Numbered from the stretch's first letter, positions 9,436 to 22,500 are shown. The stretch is DNA of 64,000 nucleotides from Adenophora triphylla var. japonica (GCA_022495995.1 JAFEMH010000760.1:124001-188000); one strand, 5' to 3'. Notes: generated by a model from the letters alone, not told the origin. Numbers and translations: made by a program.

Positions 9436-10876
9436 ATGGCTTCCAAGGAGGTTGTTCCAACGTCCATGATTGTTGATGATTTTTCTCTGCCGTCTGATGT
9501 AGTCGAAGCGTTCAAGCAAGCATCGAGGAATTTTGTGAGGTCGTTTTGAAATCGATCTCGCAATAAGTTTATTGCAGAATTCGGATTCAGAATCCTTTTC
9601 ACTTTGAAGAACATCCAACCGGATTGGAATCTTTTGCAGGGTGCTGCTCGATTTTGGGATCCCTCTGTTCATCTCTTTAATTTCTCTCTTAATGAGATGG
9701 TGCCTACTGTTGAGAAATTTGCCATTATCTTGGATATGCCTTTGACTGGTGAAATCTCTGTTCCTAAATTCAATAGGAACCATGCGGAGGCTTTGAACGA
9801 ATTATTAGGGATTCCCCTCGATACTTGTTACGATTTGGTTCGTCGAAACTGGGTGGATTGCTCTTCTCTTCCTGAACGCTTTAGCGGAAATTCAGATGAC
9901 GAGGCCTTCCATGTTTACAGACGAAACTTTTTGGCCCTTTCTCTTTTCGGAGATGTTTTGTTCACGTGGAGGGATAACTTAGTTGACTCCCAATTAGTGG
10001 AAATCGTTCTGCAGGCTAGGAAACGTTCTAGGAACATTATTCCGCTGATCTTGGGGGAGACCCTCCATGGTCTTGATGAGTTACACCAGACCGCTGCCAT
10101 GACTCAAGGGAGTCCTCTTTTGTTGACTATTTGACTTAGCGAGCATCTCAAGTTGGTAGATACTCCGTTGGAGTATTCCCCATTTACATACCATATGAGG
10201 AAGTTGTTGATCAAGGATCTCTCGGTGGATGAGTGGACCAAGTTTATTGCAAAAACCGCCACTGTAGATAATATTTGGTGTCCACCTTATTGGAGACTGA
10301 ACAAGTATATTGCCAATACCAAGGGTTTTGACAGGGTTGTTCTCCCGGGTTTGCGAGATTCCTCTTTTCGAAGGAGCTTCTCGTGAAGTGTCCTATATTG
10401 GTGTGGAGTTTGCGAAGGTGTTAGCTCAAGCATGGGCTGAAGGAACTAATCGAGATCGCTGGTCGAACCTTCGGACTTTTGATGCAAGCGTCTTCTTATC
10501 TGACAAGTATTTTGATTGGTTCCTTCATACCGGTCACCCAAGTGCGGAGAAGATTGATGATCTGCGTCTTTCACTACTAGGAGATTCTTTCATGACGAGC
10601 CGTATTTTACGAAGGAGCGAGACCCAGTCTGATCCTGCCAATGTACGGACCGATCCAACCCAAGATTTTCTTGATGGGGATTGGTACGAGAGACGAGGTA
10701 AGGGTCTCCCTGGAAAGATGCAAGCCATGGATAGGCCCCATGTCTTCAAGAGGCTTTCGAAATCTGTTTTCAATCGCCTCGAGGGACGTTCTGTTTCGAA
10801 GGGCCCAAAGCGCAAGAGAGATCGAGATGACGGCAGCGATCATGTCTGCCGGCCCACCAAGTCAATGAAAGGCTAG
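9436..10876 (+). pseudogene. DUF7745-like antisense ORF of element B
   Basis: Opens with ATG at 9436 and ends at TAG/TGA context near 10876, about 480 residues. It shows the family's central pattern, ARFWDPSVHLFNF followed by PTVEKFAIILDMP (about 9640-9745), and a Lys/Arg-rich tail (KGPKRKRDRD) that could be a nuclear signal. DUF7745 proteins are common around plant retrotransposons; their function is unknown. Stops interrupt it at 9547 and 10132, both at positions where tryptophan is likely, and the frame shifts once near 10350-10385. It runs convergently with pol, whose end is 474 bases away. It is the expected antisense ORF of a Tat element rather than a host gene; its own promoter lies at 9238-9336. 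Confidence 0.65.
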
Positions 10877-11349
10877 ATCCTAGAGAGTACCAAGAGATTG
10901 CCTTGATAGACCGCTAGTTTTATTTATTAGTATATTTTTTTCAAGATGGTTAGCTTAGCAAATTAGTCGTTTTGGTTAGGATTTTCCTTTTGTTATTAAT
11001 AAAATGCATTTGATTAATAAAAGGACAAAATTTGATTTATTTATTTGATTAGACCGAACCCGAAGGCTGCCTACGTTCCTCTTTTACAGCAATTAAATAA
11101 GAGGCTCAGGTCTAATGTAGTTCATTTTTGAGAGAAAAAAGGACAAAATACAATTTCGAGCCGAAGAGTAGTCTCGCGTGAGACAAGGCCTCTTTTTTTT
11201 TTTAATGCACACCCCTGCTTTTGCCTAGACCTCCTTTCAGGTTTTCAATCTATCGGGCTTCTTTTCCTGTGAAAACTCTAATTTTTGCCTAGGTCGCCCC
11301 TTTCGAGATTTTCAACCTAGCGAGCAATTTTTATTTTTAAGAGGCCAAG
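10877..11349. other. Convergent 3' region between antisense ORF and pol
   Basis: AT-rich, with several AATAAA-like strings (10997-11040) that could serve as poly(A) signals for the plus-strand ORF. It holds a single copy of the element-B palindrome, GTCTCGCGTGAGAC, at 11171-11184. No ORF. Confidence 0.5.
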
Positions 11350-12540
11350 TCACGTGAAGTACTTCTTGAGCTTGTCCATGTTGACTGGCTTCGGTAGCTG
11401 ATCTCTGTCTAAGTCTACCAGCTGAAAGGCTCCCCCAGAGAATATCTTCTTAACAACGTAGGGTCCTATCTATCTTGTTCCCCACTTGCCTAGAGGGTTG
11501 AAAGGTCCAGGACGATGCTCGCGGAGAACCAGGTCCCCTACTCTGATGTTTCTTGTCTTGACCTTTTTGTTGAATGCTCTTGCCATTCTTCTGTGGTAAG
11601 CTTGAGTGTGTTCGGTTGCTCTCAACCTTCTTTCGTCTAGCAGGGCTAGCTCTTTGTATCTGCTTTCTAGCCAGTCGACTTCATTCACTTGATTTTCTAT
11701 GAGAACCCTTAGTGACGGTATTTCCAATTCTATTGGTAGAACAGCTTCAATTCCGTATGTGAGAGTGTATGGAGTCCTCCCTGTAGCTGTTCAGGTCGAA
11801 GTATGGTATCCCCAAAGTGCGAACGAGCAAGTCTTTCCCAGTGACTGCCATTTTTCTGATGATGGTTTCGATCATTTTGTTTGCGGCTTCAACTGCTCCA
11901 TTCGTTTGAGGCCTGTAAGGAGATGACTTATGCCTTACGATTTTGTAACCTGTTAAGAGGTGATCAGTTTCCGTCTCGAAATAGTCAATGGCTACTAAGA
12001 CGAAATAGTGCTCGTTGGCTCCTGCGGGTGTAACCTTTCCAATCACATCTATGCCCCATATTGAGAACGACCAAGGAGATGTCATAGGGTATAGTAGGGA
12101 AGGCGGTGAAGGTTGGCGTGTATCTGACACTTATGGCATCTTTTGACCATGCTGGTACAATTGGCTTCCATGGTTAACCAAAAGTACCCTTGTCTGATGA
12201 TCTTTTTGGTGAGCATGTTATCGCTCATGTGGGTTCCACAGGCTCCTTGATGAACGTGGTCCATTATTTCTTGGGCCTCTTCTTCGGTGGCGCAAAGGAG
12301 GTTCCCCCGGGAGTGTTTTTTGAATAGACGGCCAGCAATGATGACGTAGTTAGCTGCCAGCCTCCTAAGGGCAATCTGAGTCTTCTTTTCGGCCTCAGGA
12401 GGAATGGCTCCATCTAGGATGAAATGCCAAATGTCATAGTACCATGGTTTCTTTTCGGAGTCCTCAATGGTGCCGCATTCGGATAACCACTTGTCATTGC
12501 AGTCATGGAGGTCTATAACGACGCAGTAGGCAGGAGTTGC
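11350..12540 (-). pseudogene. pol: Element B integrase (zinc-binding, core, C-terminal region), broken
   Basis: On the minus strand the H2C2 zinc-binding segment (HQGACGTHMS ... CHKCQ, about 12255-12120) comes first, preceded by a linker with LFKKHSRGNLLCA. The core shows the first catalytic Asp in GIDVIGKV and the Glu in NGAVEAANK, but the stretch holding the second Asp (a DNG-type motif) is missing. The sequence passes from VAIDYF almost directly into KIVRHKSSPYRPQ, an internal deletion of about 60 codons. The C-terminal region (from 11727) contains a stop at about 11470 and then runs on in the same frame to the polyprotein end, LKKYFT, at 11350. A stop also separates it from RNase H at 12541. 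It cannot encode a working integrase. Confidence 0.85.
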
Positions 12541-13855
12541 TCACCGTGTTATTTTGAAGGGTTTTAATGCCTTTCCTGCAGGGATTTCGACCAAGGAAGC
12601 GAGTGTAGCCAATGCATCAACAAACCGGTTTTTATCTCTAGGGAGATAGTGGAATGAGATGTTCTGAAATTGTTGCACCAACTCTTGGAGGTGGGCATTG
12701 TATCTTTGGAGGGTCGGATCTTGGATCCTCCACTTTTTCAGTGTCTGATTGATGATCAACTGGGAGTCCCCAAATACCTCAAGTTTGATTATGTTGCGTT
12801 CTAGGGCTGCTTCGATTCCCGCTATGCAAACTTCATATTCTGCAGTGTTATTAGTGGCGTCAAAGTCAAGACGTATTGCTAGTGGAGTATAGATGTCGTC
12901 GGGATCCACTAACAACATTCCGATGCCGAAACCTTTCTTATTGGCTGTGCCATCAAAAAATAATTGCCACTTATTTTCGTCTTCTATACTCATGATGTCC
13001 TCATCAGGGAATCGCGTGTCTTCCTCCTTCACTTCGTCGCAAGGAAATTCGGTCAACTGATCTGCGAATACACTGCCTCTGACGGAATTCTGAGTGACGT
13101 AAGTGATATCATATCCCACGAGCATGAAATACCACTTAGCCAGGCGTGAAGACAAATTTGATTTGTCTAGGATATATTTCAAAGGATCCATTCTTGCGAT
13201 GAGACGAACCGGGAAGGCTTCCATGCAGTGCTTTAGTCTATGTGTTACCCAGACGAGAGCAGCGCAAGACTTGTCGAATGGAGAGTAGTTGATTTCGCTG
13301 CCTTGGAATCTGCGGCTGACAAAGTAGATCGCATTCTCTATGTGTGAAGCTAGATGTTCTTGAGCGAGCATAGCCCCTAGCACGTTGTCAGTAATCGTGA
13401 GGTATAGTTTTAAGGGTTTCTCCTTGTGCGGTGGAAACAGGATGGGTGGGGAGGTTAAGTAGTGTTTAACTTCCCCGAATGCCTCTTGACATTCCTCGGT
13501 CCATTCTTGAGGTGCGTTTTTCTTAAGTAGCTTGAAGATAGGATCGCACATTGTAGTCATTTGATTGATTAATCGATTGATGTATTGGAGTCTGCCCATG
13601 AATCCCTTTTCTTCTTTCTGTGTTCTGGGTGGAGGCATGTCTATGATGGCCTTTATCTTGGCAGGATCTGCTTCTATGCCACGTTCGGTGACCATGTATC
13701 CTAAGACCTTCCCTTTGACCACCCCGAATGAGCATTTCACGGGGTTGAGCCTCATTTTGTATTGTCTCAGACGATTGAAGAATTTTCTGAGATCTCTGAA
13801 GTGCTGACCATCTGTCCCCTTTGAGTGGATAATCATGTCGTCCACATATATCTCT
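12541..13855 (-). pseudogene. pol: Element B reverse transcriptase C-terminal half plus tandem RNase H domains
   Basis: An open stretch of about 434 codons starting at the catalytic YVDDM motif (13855-13841, on the minus strand). It continues through the RT thumb (LGYMVTERGIEADP), the connection and first RNase H (SRRFQGSEINYSP), then a second, archaeal-type RNase H with FFDGTANKKG, NNTAEYE and GDSQLI motifs. That second domain is diagnostic of the Tat lineage. It is separated from the N-terminal RT half by a frameshift near 13905-13927, in the region that usually reads PFGLKNA. The open frame ends in a TGA at 12541. Confidence 0.9.
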
Positions 13856-13927
13856 ATTTCTTTGTGGATAATGTCATGAAATAGCGTCGTGACTGCCCTT
13901 TGATAAGTAGCCCCAGCGTTTTTCAGA

Positions 13928-15472
13928 CTAAACGACTACCGTATAACAGAACGTCCCCCAAGGTGTGGTGAACGCTGTTTTGTGTTGGTCTTCTTCTGCC
14001 ATGAGAATTTGATTATACCCTGCGAAGCCATCTACGAATGAACGGACTTCGTATGCTGCGGTGGCGTCGACCAACATGTCTATGTTTGGTAGCGGGAAGT
14101 CATCTTTAGGGGACGCCTTGTTCAAGTCTCTAAAATCAACACAGACTCGTATTTTCCCATTTGATTTGGCTACTTGTACTGTGTTGGCTAACCATTCCGG
14201 ATACTCAATCACCTTGATAAACCCTATGTTCAAGAGTTTTATGATCTCTTCTTTCACTTGCATTGACCATTCGGGCTTAATTTTGCATAGTTTCTGTTTG
14301 ACTGGTTTGGCGTTGGGTAGTAGCGGTATCTTATGCTCTACGATCGACTGACTTAACCCCGACATATCTTTGTAGGACCAAGCGAAGACGTCGACATATT
14401 CTCTGAGGAGCTGCGTTAAGGTTTCTCTGTCTTCCCCCTTGAAGAAACTGTCGATCTTTGTTTCTTTGGGGTCTTCTGTTGTCCCAAGATTAACCGTTTG
14501 CATTTTTTCATTGTCAACGGGGCCATTCTTTCCACAACGACCTACTTGCTTTGCTAATTCTTTTAAAATTTGTTCGTTTTCTTGGTCTACCTCATCGTAT
14601 GATTCATTATTAACTTGTTCGTTATATTGATTATTATTAGTTAATTCATCATTCACGATGTTAGCAATCTCAGGGTACTCGAAAAGATCAAAGTTTTCAT
14701 TAAGGAAGTAAGGGAATACATGTTCGGCCACCGCCTCGATTTCCTCTTGAGTGAGTTCATCAGAGGTGGAGCCTAAATCTAAAGTGAAAGTTATAGGGCC
14801 TATCTTCCTGTAGGGATGGGGAGTACAACCAAGCTCTTTGATCATGATGTCTTCATCAACAACTGGTCCCCCGGTGACGTGCCAGTTTAGAATTGGCTCA
14901 TCACATTTCTGGATTAGCTTCGTGTAATCAATAGTTAGAGCGTTCCCCTTGGATATTGCGTGGATCTGGCTGTCCTCTAGCCGACACAGGTTCTCAAACT
15001 GTCGTAGCATGTCTTCTCCTAACACAAAGTCCCATTCGCTGGCTATTTCTGCCTTTGTGCCCCACAAATCTTTAGGGATTAGTAGGACGGGTTCTGTTTC
15101 ATCTGAAGAAGCGTTGCAGTCGTTCAAAATTTCAAAGCCTGGTTGGCGCTTTCCTTTATTGTCAGTCCATGGTTCTGAAAAGATAAAGTATGGGATGCTT
15201 TCCCCTTCCCGAACGAAGTAGCCATTGAGTGTCTTTCGGTATGGTTCGAGGTTGCAGTCTTTGCCCTTTGGGTCATTGTAACTTTTGTACGCGGTTCCTT
15301 CCCACTTGATTTGAGTGAAGTCCCACTCTTCTTCGTCACTTTCATCATGGATGGAAATGATGTATCCTAGGCCATGCTTCATGTGTGGTGGGGGAACCAG
15401 TGGTGGATCCGTTATCCCTTGTAAGTGTTTGCCAAGTCCCAAGATAGGAAAGTACCCTTTTGCTTGCATCAT
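13928..15472 (-). pseudogene. pol: Element B protease-RT linker and reverse transcriptase N-terminal half
   Basis: 514 open codons on the minus strand. The first 270 are an acidic linker typical of long Tat polyproteins. From about residue 370 come RT motifs: KQKLCKIKPEWS, then WLANTVQVAKSNGKIRVCVD (which includes RVCVDFRDLN), then FPLPNID and a partial AFTTPWGTFCY. The frame is lost immediately after that, before the YVDD box. The right side (15473-15514) is joined to protease by another frame change. Confidence 0.88.
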
Positions 15473-15514
15473 TCTCCAAACAGGAAGGTTTTCGAAAAAC
15501 CGAAGTGCTTTAGA

Positions 15515-15985
15515 TTAATCGTTTTCATTGCAAGTTTCTATGACATTTACGGTACTTTCTTTCTCAATCACAAAGCCAATGAATAAGAAATCAGAAGTGC
15601 TGTGCTGTACCTCGAGGATAGGGCTAGCAGTAACCATTTCTCCGTGTATGGTGACTATTGTGTCGTTGTGTTTGAACTTGATGCATTGGTGTAGAGATGA
15701 AGGTACACCCCCTATGTCGTGCAGCCAAGGGCGGCCAAGCAGTAAGTTGAAGGATGCTGGGATGTCGATGACTTGGAATTCGATGCTCATGGTGACTTGC
15801 CACATTTCTATAGGTATCACGACTAAACCCAAAGAAGTTCTAGCAGTACAATCGTAGCCTCGTACAGTGTGCCCTGATGGTTTAAGGTCTTTGTGGGTGA
15901 GACCTAATGATAATAAGACTTTCTTTGGAAGGACGTTGATTGCAGAACCATTGTCGACCAAAAATGCATGGCATTCGGTATCCAT
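15515..15985 (-). pseudogene. pol: Element B aspartic protease
   Basis: About 156 codons on the minus strand with the retropepsin active-site segment FLVDNGSAINVLPK near the start and the flap/C-terminal ILLGRPWLHD-type segment (seen as NLLLGRPWLHDIG). These are the normal landmarks of a plant Ty3/gypsy protease. The frame overlaps the end of the gag frame (15882-15985) in a different phase, so one base has been gained or lost there relative to a continuous polyprotein. Confidence 0.85.
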
Positions 15986-17705
15986 TCACCTTAGCAGTTA
16001 TGTATAGGGCCTCATGATGATTGTTCCCATAGGATGGGAGGTCCAAGTCAGTGCAAGTGATGACGTTGCCAAATTGTACTTGGCCAATCATTTGAGTAAG
16101 ATCTTCGGGTGTAGCTTCTGAGGAAATGGTCATTTGAGCCAAGGCCTTCTTCAACATTTCACGATGTTTGTGGGATGCTCCGATGAGGACCCAAACTGAG
16201 ATATTTTCTTGTGTCTTCTTTAGCTGGGCTAAGAGAGGATCGTCGGGCTCATTTGATGATGAAGCTTTTGCTTGTTTAGGAGGATTTTCATCCCTTGGAT
16301 CTTTGTTGATAATCACTCGACCGGATCGTGTGAGGAGATTGACTATTTTAGACCCTTTTTCCTTTTGTTCTAAGATTTCATCCCAAGACATCATGTAACA
16401 AAAAGAAGATTTATTAAATTCAAAAGGGCTCTCGTCCACAGTTGTGGCTAGACGAGTAGGATCCTTGGAGTTTCTTTCTATTTCTATCAAATTGACTTCA
16501 TTATTTGGTAAATGATTAGTAACAACATTAGGAAGTCCTATCTCTTTATCATCGAACAGATCTTGGATGACATCTTTCAGGTGAAAACATGAGTTGGTGT
16601 CGTGGCCAGTGAAGTTGTGGTACTTGCAGAAGAGATGATGAGCATGATTAGCAGGAAGATCTTTCTTTGGTGGGCCACCTTCTCTTGGCTTGATTTTTCC
16701 ATTCTTGACAAGCAGCTCGAGGAGTTCTTCTTGAGTTATCCCCTCAAGTTTGTCGTAATGCCTATCCCTTTTCTTCTTTTGTGGTGGAGGTACCGTAGAG
16801 TACTTACCATTTCCGGGATGATTGAATACTATAGCATTGACGGAAGTGTCCTTAGGGTTGGAAGGGGAAGAGGAACTTTTGTTGTAACGGAACCCGCTTT
16901 CTTTCTTGGCTTCCCTCTTTTGCTTGATGAGGTCATCTAACCGTATGCCGGATTTGTGGAGTTCAGCGAAGCTAGGAAAATAGTTGCCCGCTAGTTTGTC
17001 TTGATACTCTTCCCGAAGACATTGGATGAGGATGTGGATTTGTTCGTCTAGGCTTGGCCTATCAATGACTTTAGTCAGTTTGGTCCTCCATCTTTTGACG
17101 AAGTCTGTGAAGGATTCGTTCGGAAGCTGCTTGGTTTGTTCGAGGTCCCTTCTAGTAGTGCGGTAAGTGAAGTTGTCCTCATATTGCTTTTGGAAGGTAC
17201 GACTGGCGAGTGACCAATCAAGTCTTGTAGAGAGTGGAAGAGTCATGTACCAATCTCTAGCGGCGCCATCGAGAGTTTGCGGGAAGCATTGGGCTAGCAA
17301 GTTGTCATCAACACCCATAGGTAGCATGGTCCAAGAATACATCTCCAAATGGGATTTGGGGCAGGTAGTACCATTGAATTTTGCAATGTCGGGTGTTTTG
17401 TATTTTCTAGGAAGTTTTGACATGGATTGACGAAGGGTGTCATAGTCAATAGAGAGCGAGGCTCCCTTGCTCACATCTAGGGATGCAAGTTTCTTTTCTT
17501 GCATTGCCATGGTAAGGGGTTTGTTCTTGCTTTCCCCTTTGCTTTCTTTCTTGGATGTGTAACTCTCATTGTCAGAGGAGAAAGACGACGTGCTAGGCTC
17601 GTACTTCATTTTCTTGCTTTTGCTTTGGTGACAACCCTTGGCCTTTTTGGTATATGATTCCTCTTCTTCGGAGGAAGAATCATTTTTCTTTTTCTTTTCT
17701 TTATT
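15986..17705 (-). pseudogene. gag: Element B gag, main part (right of it the CACTA insertion)
   Basis: Begins at the CACTA left boundary and runs about 570 codons. It has a charged, Ser/Glu/Lys-rich N-terminal part, then a retrotrans_gag domain (KFNGTTCPKSHLEMY, LDGAARDWYMTLP, FQKQYEDNF), and a zinc-binding segment of the Tat type (FCKYHNFTGHDTNSCFHL, about 16630-16560). Its N-terminus lies 11.9 kb away at 29577-29726; the reading phase on the two sides is compatible once the CACTA and one ATT are discounted. Gag would form the particle and bind RNA. The CACTA is the main reason it is interrupted; this part itself is open. Confidence 0.9.
17703..17705 (+). other. CACTA target-site duplication, left copy (ATT)
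   Basis: ATT immediately left of CACTA at 17706, matched by ATT at 29574-29576 right of the element's terminal TAGTG. A 3-bp duplication is the rule for the CACTA superfamily. Confidence 0.93.
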
Positions 17706-18012
17706 CACTACAAGAAAGGACGCTATTTACGGCGCTCACTTACGGCGGTGGACACGCGTCCGCCGTATATATTATATATATACGGCGGTTGTGCATACCG
17801 CCGTATATAACTAATATATACGGCGGTCTAGGCCGCCGTAAATAAGTAATGTACGTACATTTGGCATGTACGTATATGAGATCAAAGTTATATACGGTGG
17901 TATATCAGTAGCCGCCGTATATAGGTACTTATTATCGACGGTTGATACGCGTCCGCCGAAAATAATACACATTATTTACGGCGGTGTACAATTTCCGCCG
18001 TAAATGTTATTA
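17706..18012 (+). repeat. CACTA left terminal and subterminal inverted motifs
   Basis: After the 13-base terminal repeat, TACGGCGG and CCGCCGTA alternate at least ten times within 300 bases, often as short hairpins such as TATACGGCGG ... CCGCCGTATA. In En/Spm, subterminal repeats are binding sites for the element's second protein; the same role is likely here but is inferred. Confidence 0.85.
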
Positions 18013-19586
18013 AATACCGGGAAACCCGAATTTCCCTATTCAGTTTCGCGGTAATCTCCAGTCTCTCTTTCTCTCCTCCATAGCTTCTCTCCTCCATAGC
18101 TAGGGCACGAAAATCCGACGCCGGTGACCAAATCAGCAGGTAGGTATAGCGTATTTACTTTTAATTTTTGGTTTTTGTTGATTTCTTCGATCTCTGTATC
18201 TCAGTCTCTCTTTCTCTCCTCTATAGCGTATCTCAGTCTCTCTCTCTCTCCTCCAGCCAGGGAGATTTCTTCGATCAACAACAATCAGGTATACATTTCT
18301 TTCCCCTTTTCTAATTTACTTTTAATTTCTGGGTTTTTTTGTTCTTGGTGTTGTGAGTTGTTGTTGATGTTGCTGTTGTTGTTGTTGGTATTGCTTCAGT
18401 CTCTGTTTGAACTGAAGCAACTGTTCAGTGTTATTCTTGATTTCATTCTTTAAATTTCGTGCACACTTATATAATCATGAAAGTCTTATCTAGTTCATGT
18501 CAGTTAATAAGCTATGAATTGAAGCTATTGTGTTTCAAAGTTCTTGTTGTATTATAGTGCTCTAATTTAATAACATTATGGCTCCTGTTAATATGCTTCC
18601 CTGCTTATGTTTGAACTGGCTCATTTGGAATGCTGCTAGAGTAGGTTTACTTCCTTAGGAATGAGCAGTTCTAAATTATCTGGCAGATTTGGTAGTTGAG
18701 AGTGAGTGTTGGTAATGGATAAATTCTAGATATGTGATTAAGTTCGTGTAATCATATTGAATGTGTACAAGCTAATGCACATGGCGATCGTGGATGAACT
18801 GAAAGTCTCAAAAAGTTGAATGCTGATTCCACAGTTCCCAAGCAAGTGTGTCAATTCCGATCAGAGACATGTCAATTCCGATCAGAGACATTGCAAAAGA
18901 GAATCCTCTTTCCCTTTCCAAAAAGTGTTTCTAAACAACTTGTATTCAGTACCCTTTTTGGTTTTGAGATAGAAAATGAAACCACTTCCATCGATTTAAT
19001 CTACTTGAGATTAATTTGAGGATGTTAAAGGAAACGCCAAATACCTTCTTCAAACCTCTGTATCGGACACTTACGATCTAGGACGGAGGAAGTACATTGT
19101 TTTGAGCAAGCCACAGATAATCTTGACTATACTAAACTTTGTTACATTGTTTTGGTTTATAGTATTTTGTAATGTAAATCTAAATAATATTATCATTGCT
19201 CTGTTTAGGGGACAATTAACGGTATTGCTCTTTTCATGTTTAGTCTTTCCACGCACATGCCCTAACTTGATAAAGCACATAATCTTTTTAGCAATCTAGA
19301 TGTTGTTTTGCACATCAACCTAGTTCCTTAAATTAGCTTCTCAATTAGGGGGGGGGGGGCTTGTGAGAGAGAACGAATGAATGTTTTCATAGGGTTATAC
19401 TATATCATGGGCCCAAGTTCGACTAATAGGCTAGGCTCAACCAATGTATATTATCTATATTTGGACAAAAGTTGTACATATTTAGACTATGTTTGTTTAT
19501 GAGTTTATTTTTATTCTAAAATTTGTGTCTCTCGGTCTTATATATATGTTGTATTTTAACGTTAAAAATATCAAGTCAAGTCATAT
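18013..19586 (+). other. CACTA 5' region upstream of the transposase
   Basis: CT-rich stretches (18058-18260) look like a transcribed leader; GCAGGTAGGT at 18137 and CAATCAGGTATAC near 18283 resemble leader splice sites. A truncated Stowaway-like end (GGACGGAGGAAGTA, 19082-19095) and a run of ten or more G (19350-19360) lie further right. No protein is recognisable. Confidence 0.45.
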
Positions 19587-22500
19587 ATGGACAAAAGTTG
19601 GATTGATTTGGATAATCGAATTTCAAATGAGTATATGTCTGGGGTTGACAACTTTCTCGATTTTGCATTCTCAAAAAAGTATGTTGGTGTTAAAGAAATA
19701 TATTGTCCTTGTAAAAAATGCGCAAATCGTTACCAAAAAGACCGTGCAACCTTGAAATCACATTGTATTGAAGTGGGATTTCAAAAAGATTACATGAATT
19801 GGATTAGGCACGGGGAAGAGTACATTTTGGCGTATAAGAATGATAATAATGATAGGACAACTGAAGATGGCATTGAAATTGAATTGGGCGTGCAAGATTG
19901 TATGGGACGAATGGTACATGAAGGGATGTGTATGCCGGATAGTAACCAGCCAGGAATTGAAGAAATCGTACAATCAGATGCATCCACCGCAAAGTTTCTT
20001 AGACTTTTGAGAGATGCTGATCAAGCCTTGTGGGAAGGGTGTGATAAGTTTACAGTACTCTCATTTATTGTAGAACTTATGCACTGGAAGGCTAATTATC
20101 GAGTGGCCGATAAGGGATTTACTTCTTTATTAAAAAATTTCATTAGGGCATTGCCCCAGTCAGCGAAAGTGCCAAGTTCCTATCGTGAGGCGTACAAGAT
20201 GACTGCGGATTTGGGTTTTAGTTATAAAACGTGGGACGCGTGCATTAATCATTATATGTTGTTTCGAAATGAAATTGAAAAACTTACTAAATGTGAAATT
20301 TGTGGAGCCTCTAGTTATAAGCAACAAGAAGAAATAAGTGGCAATAATAAACTTCCCAAGCAGGTAGGGATGAAGAAAGTATGGTATTTTCCCTTAAAGC
20401 CAAGGTTGCAAAGGTTGTATTGGTCATCTAAGACCGCGACACTCATGAGATGGCATGTCGAGAAAAGAATAGACGATGGTGTGCTGAGGCATCCTGCAGA
20501 CTCTCGTGCGTGGAAGGAATTCGATGAACGTTATCCATTATTTTCAAGTGAAATTCGGAATGTTAGATTGGGATTAGCATCTGACTGATTTAATCCTTTC
20601 AGAACAATGACTATATCTCACAGTACATGGCCGGTTGTGCTTATGCCATACAATCTTCCACCTTGGTTATGCATGAAACATCCATATTTCTTCTTGTCGG
20701 TGCTTACTCAAGGCCCAAAAGGGCCGGGCAACAAGATAGATGTGTATCTCCAACCGTTAATTGATGAGTTGAAGGAATTGTGGGAAGATGGTATATCAAC
20801 TTAGGATGCATCAAGGAACGAGTTGTTTACTTTACGAGCTTCACTATTATGGACAATAAATGACTTTCCTGCATATGCAATGTTGTCTAGATGGAGCACT
20901 AAAGGTGAATATGCTTGCCCTTGTTGCAATGTGAGACCTCAAGCACGATGGTTGGATTATGGTGGCAAGTATTGTTATATTGGTCATCGACGCTTCTTGC
21001 CTAGGAGTCATGCTTTTCGTAAGGATAAAAGCTATTTTGATGGTACTCATGAAGTGAGAGATAAGCCCAAGTTATTGTTTGGAACAAAATTGCTTAAACA
21101 AGTTGAAAATATGGAAACTGAGTATAAAATAGAAGATGTTATTAAAAAGAGGAAAAGAGAAGAGGGCGAGAAGCAACAAGCCAAGTTGGAGAAAAGAAAG
21201 GTTCCTAAGTTGTGTCACAATTGGAAAAAGAGGAGTATCTTCTTTGAGTAGCCATATTGGGCAAATAATCATGTTCGTCATAATCTTGATGTTATGCACA
21301 TTGAAAAAAATGTGTGTGATAATGTGCTACATACTCTGTTAGGTACTGCGGGGAAATCAAAAGATAATGATAAAGCAAGAAAAGACCTAAAAGAGATGAA
21401 CATTCGGAAACCATTGCATCTACAAACGCTTCCATCTGGCAAAGAAATTATGCCTCCGACTCAGTTCACAATGAGTAAGAAGCATAAAGACACATTCTTG
21501 AAAGTTCTAAAGGGAGTCAAAGTCCCTGATGGCTACTCGTCAAACATATCTCGTTGTGTACATCTAGAGGAAAGAGCTATTTGGGGTCTTAAGAGCCATG
21601 ATAGTCATATTTTGCTCCAACAACTACTCCCTTTAGCTGTTCGAAAAGCGTTGCCTACTTCTGTTGTAAAAGCCATCATTGAGTTGGCAAATTTCTTTAG
21701 GCAATTATCCTCAAAGGTGAATACACTTGCTGATCTCGAAAAGATACAAGATCGGATGGCTGTCACACTATGCGCTCTCGAGAAAATATTCCCACCAGCT
21801 TTCTTTGATGTTATGGAGCACTTGCCGGTGCATTTAGCCGAGGAGGCCTTGCTAGCAGGCCCAATACAATTTCGTTGGATGTATCCGGTAGAGAGGTACA
21901 TCCATATTAAATTTACTTTGAAAAAATTTAAATTCCTTTTTACATCTGCTTTAGCATATCTAAATGTTTTTGTAGGTTTCTACTTACATTAAAATTATAT
22001 GTTCGAAATCGAGCTCATCCCGAGGCCTCCATATCTAAGGCAATTGTGGCCGAAGAATGCATGACTTTTTGTACGCAATATTTGGATGACATTGAGACAA
22101 AGTCCAATCGTCCTAGAAGAAATGATGATGAAGGTGATGAGTTAGGCCGCTTTGTAGGAAAAGAAGAGGTAATTACCCTTGATTACATCACACGAGTACA
22201 AGCGCATAGATATGTGCTTTTCAATACTGAAGATGTTGAACAATACCTAGAGTAAGTGATTCCTTACATGAGGCTTACATTCCTTATATCTTTTATATTT
22301 TAAATTAATACTTAATTCATATTTTCAATCTGCTCAGAATGCATCGTGCACATTTGAGGGAGACACTACCTCGTAATCAACGACATCTTATAGAGAAAGA
22401 ACATAATGATAAGTTTGTTAGCTGGTTTAAGGATTATGTAAGTATGAAACCACTTTCATATAATAGTTTCAATTTATCGTTTTAAATATTTTCTTATTAA

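Noticed and set aside
18124..18453. 109-codon hydrophobic frame in the CACTA 5' region
   Set aside because: Lies over CT and TTG low-complexity leader; no conserved pattern.
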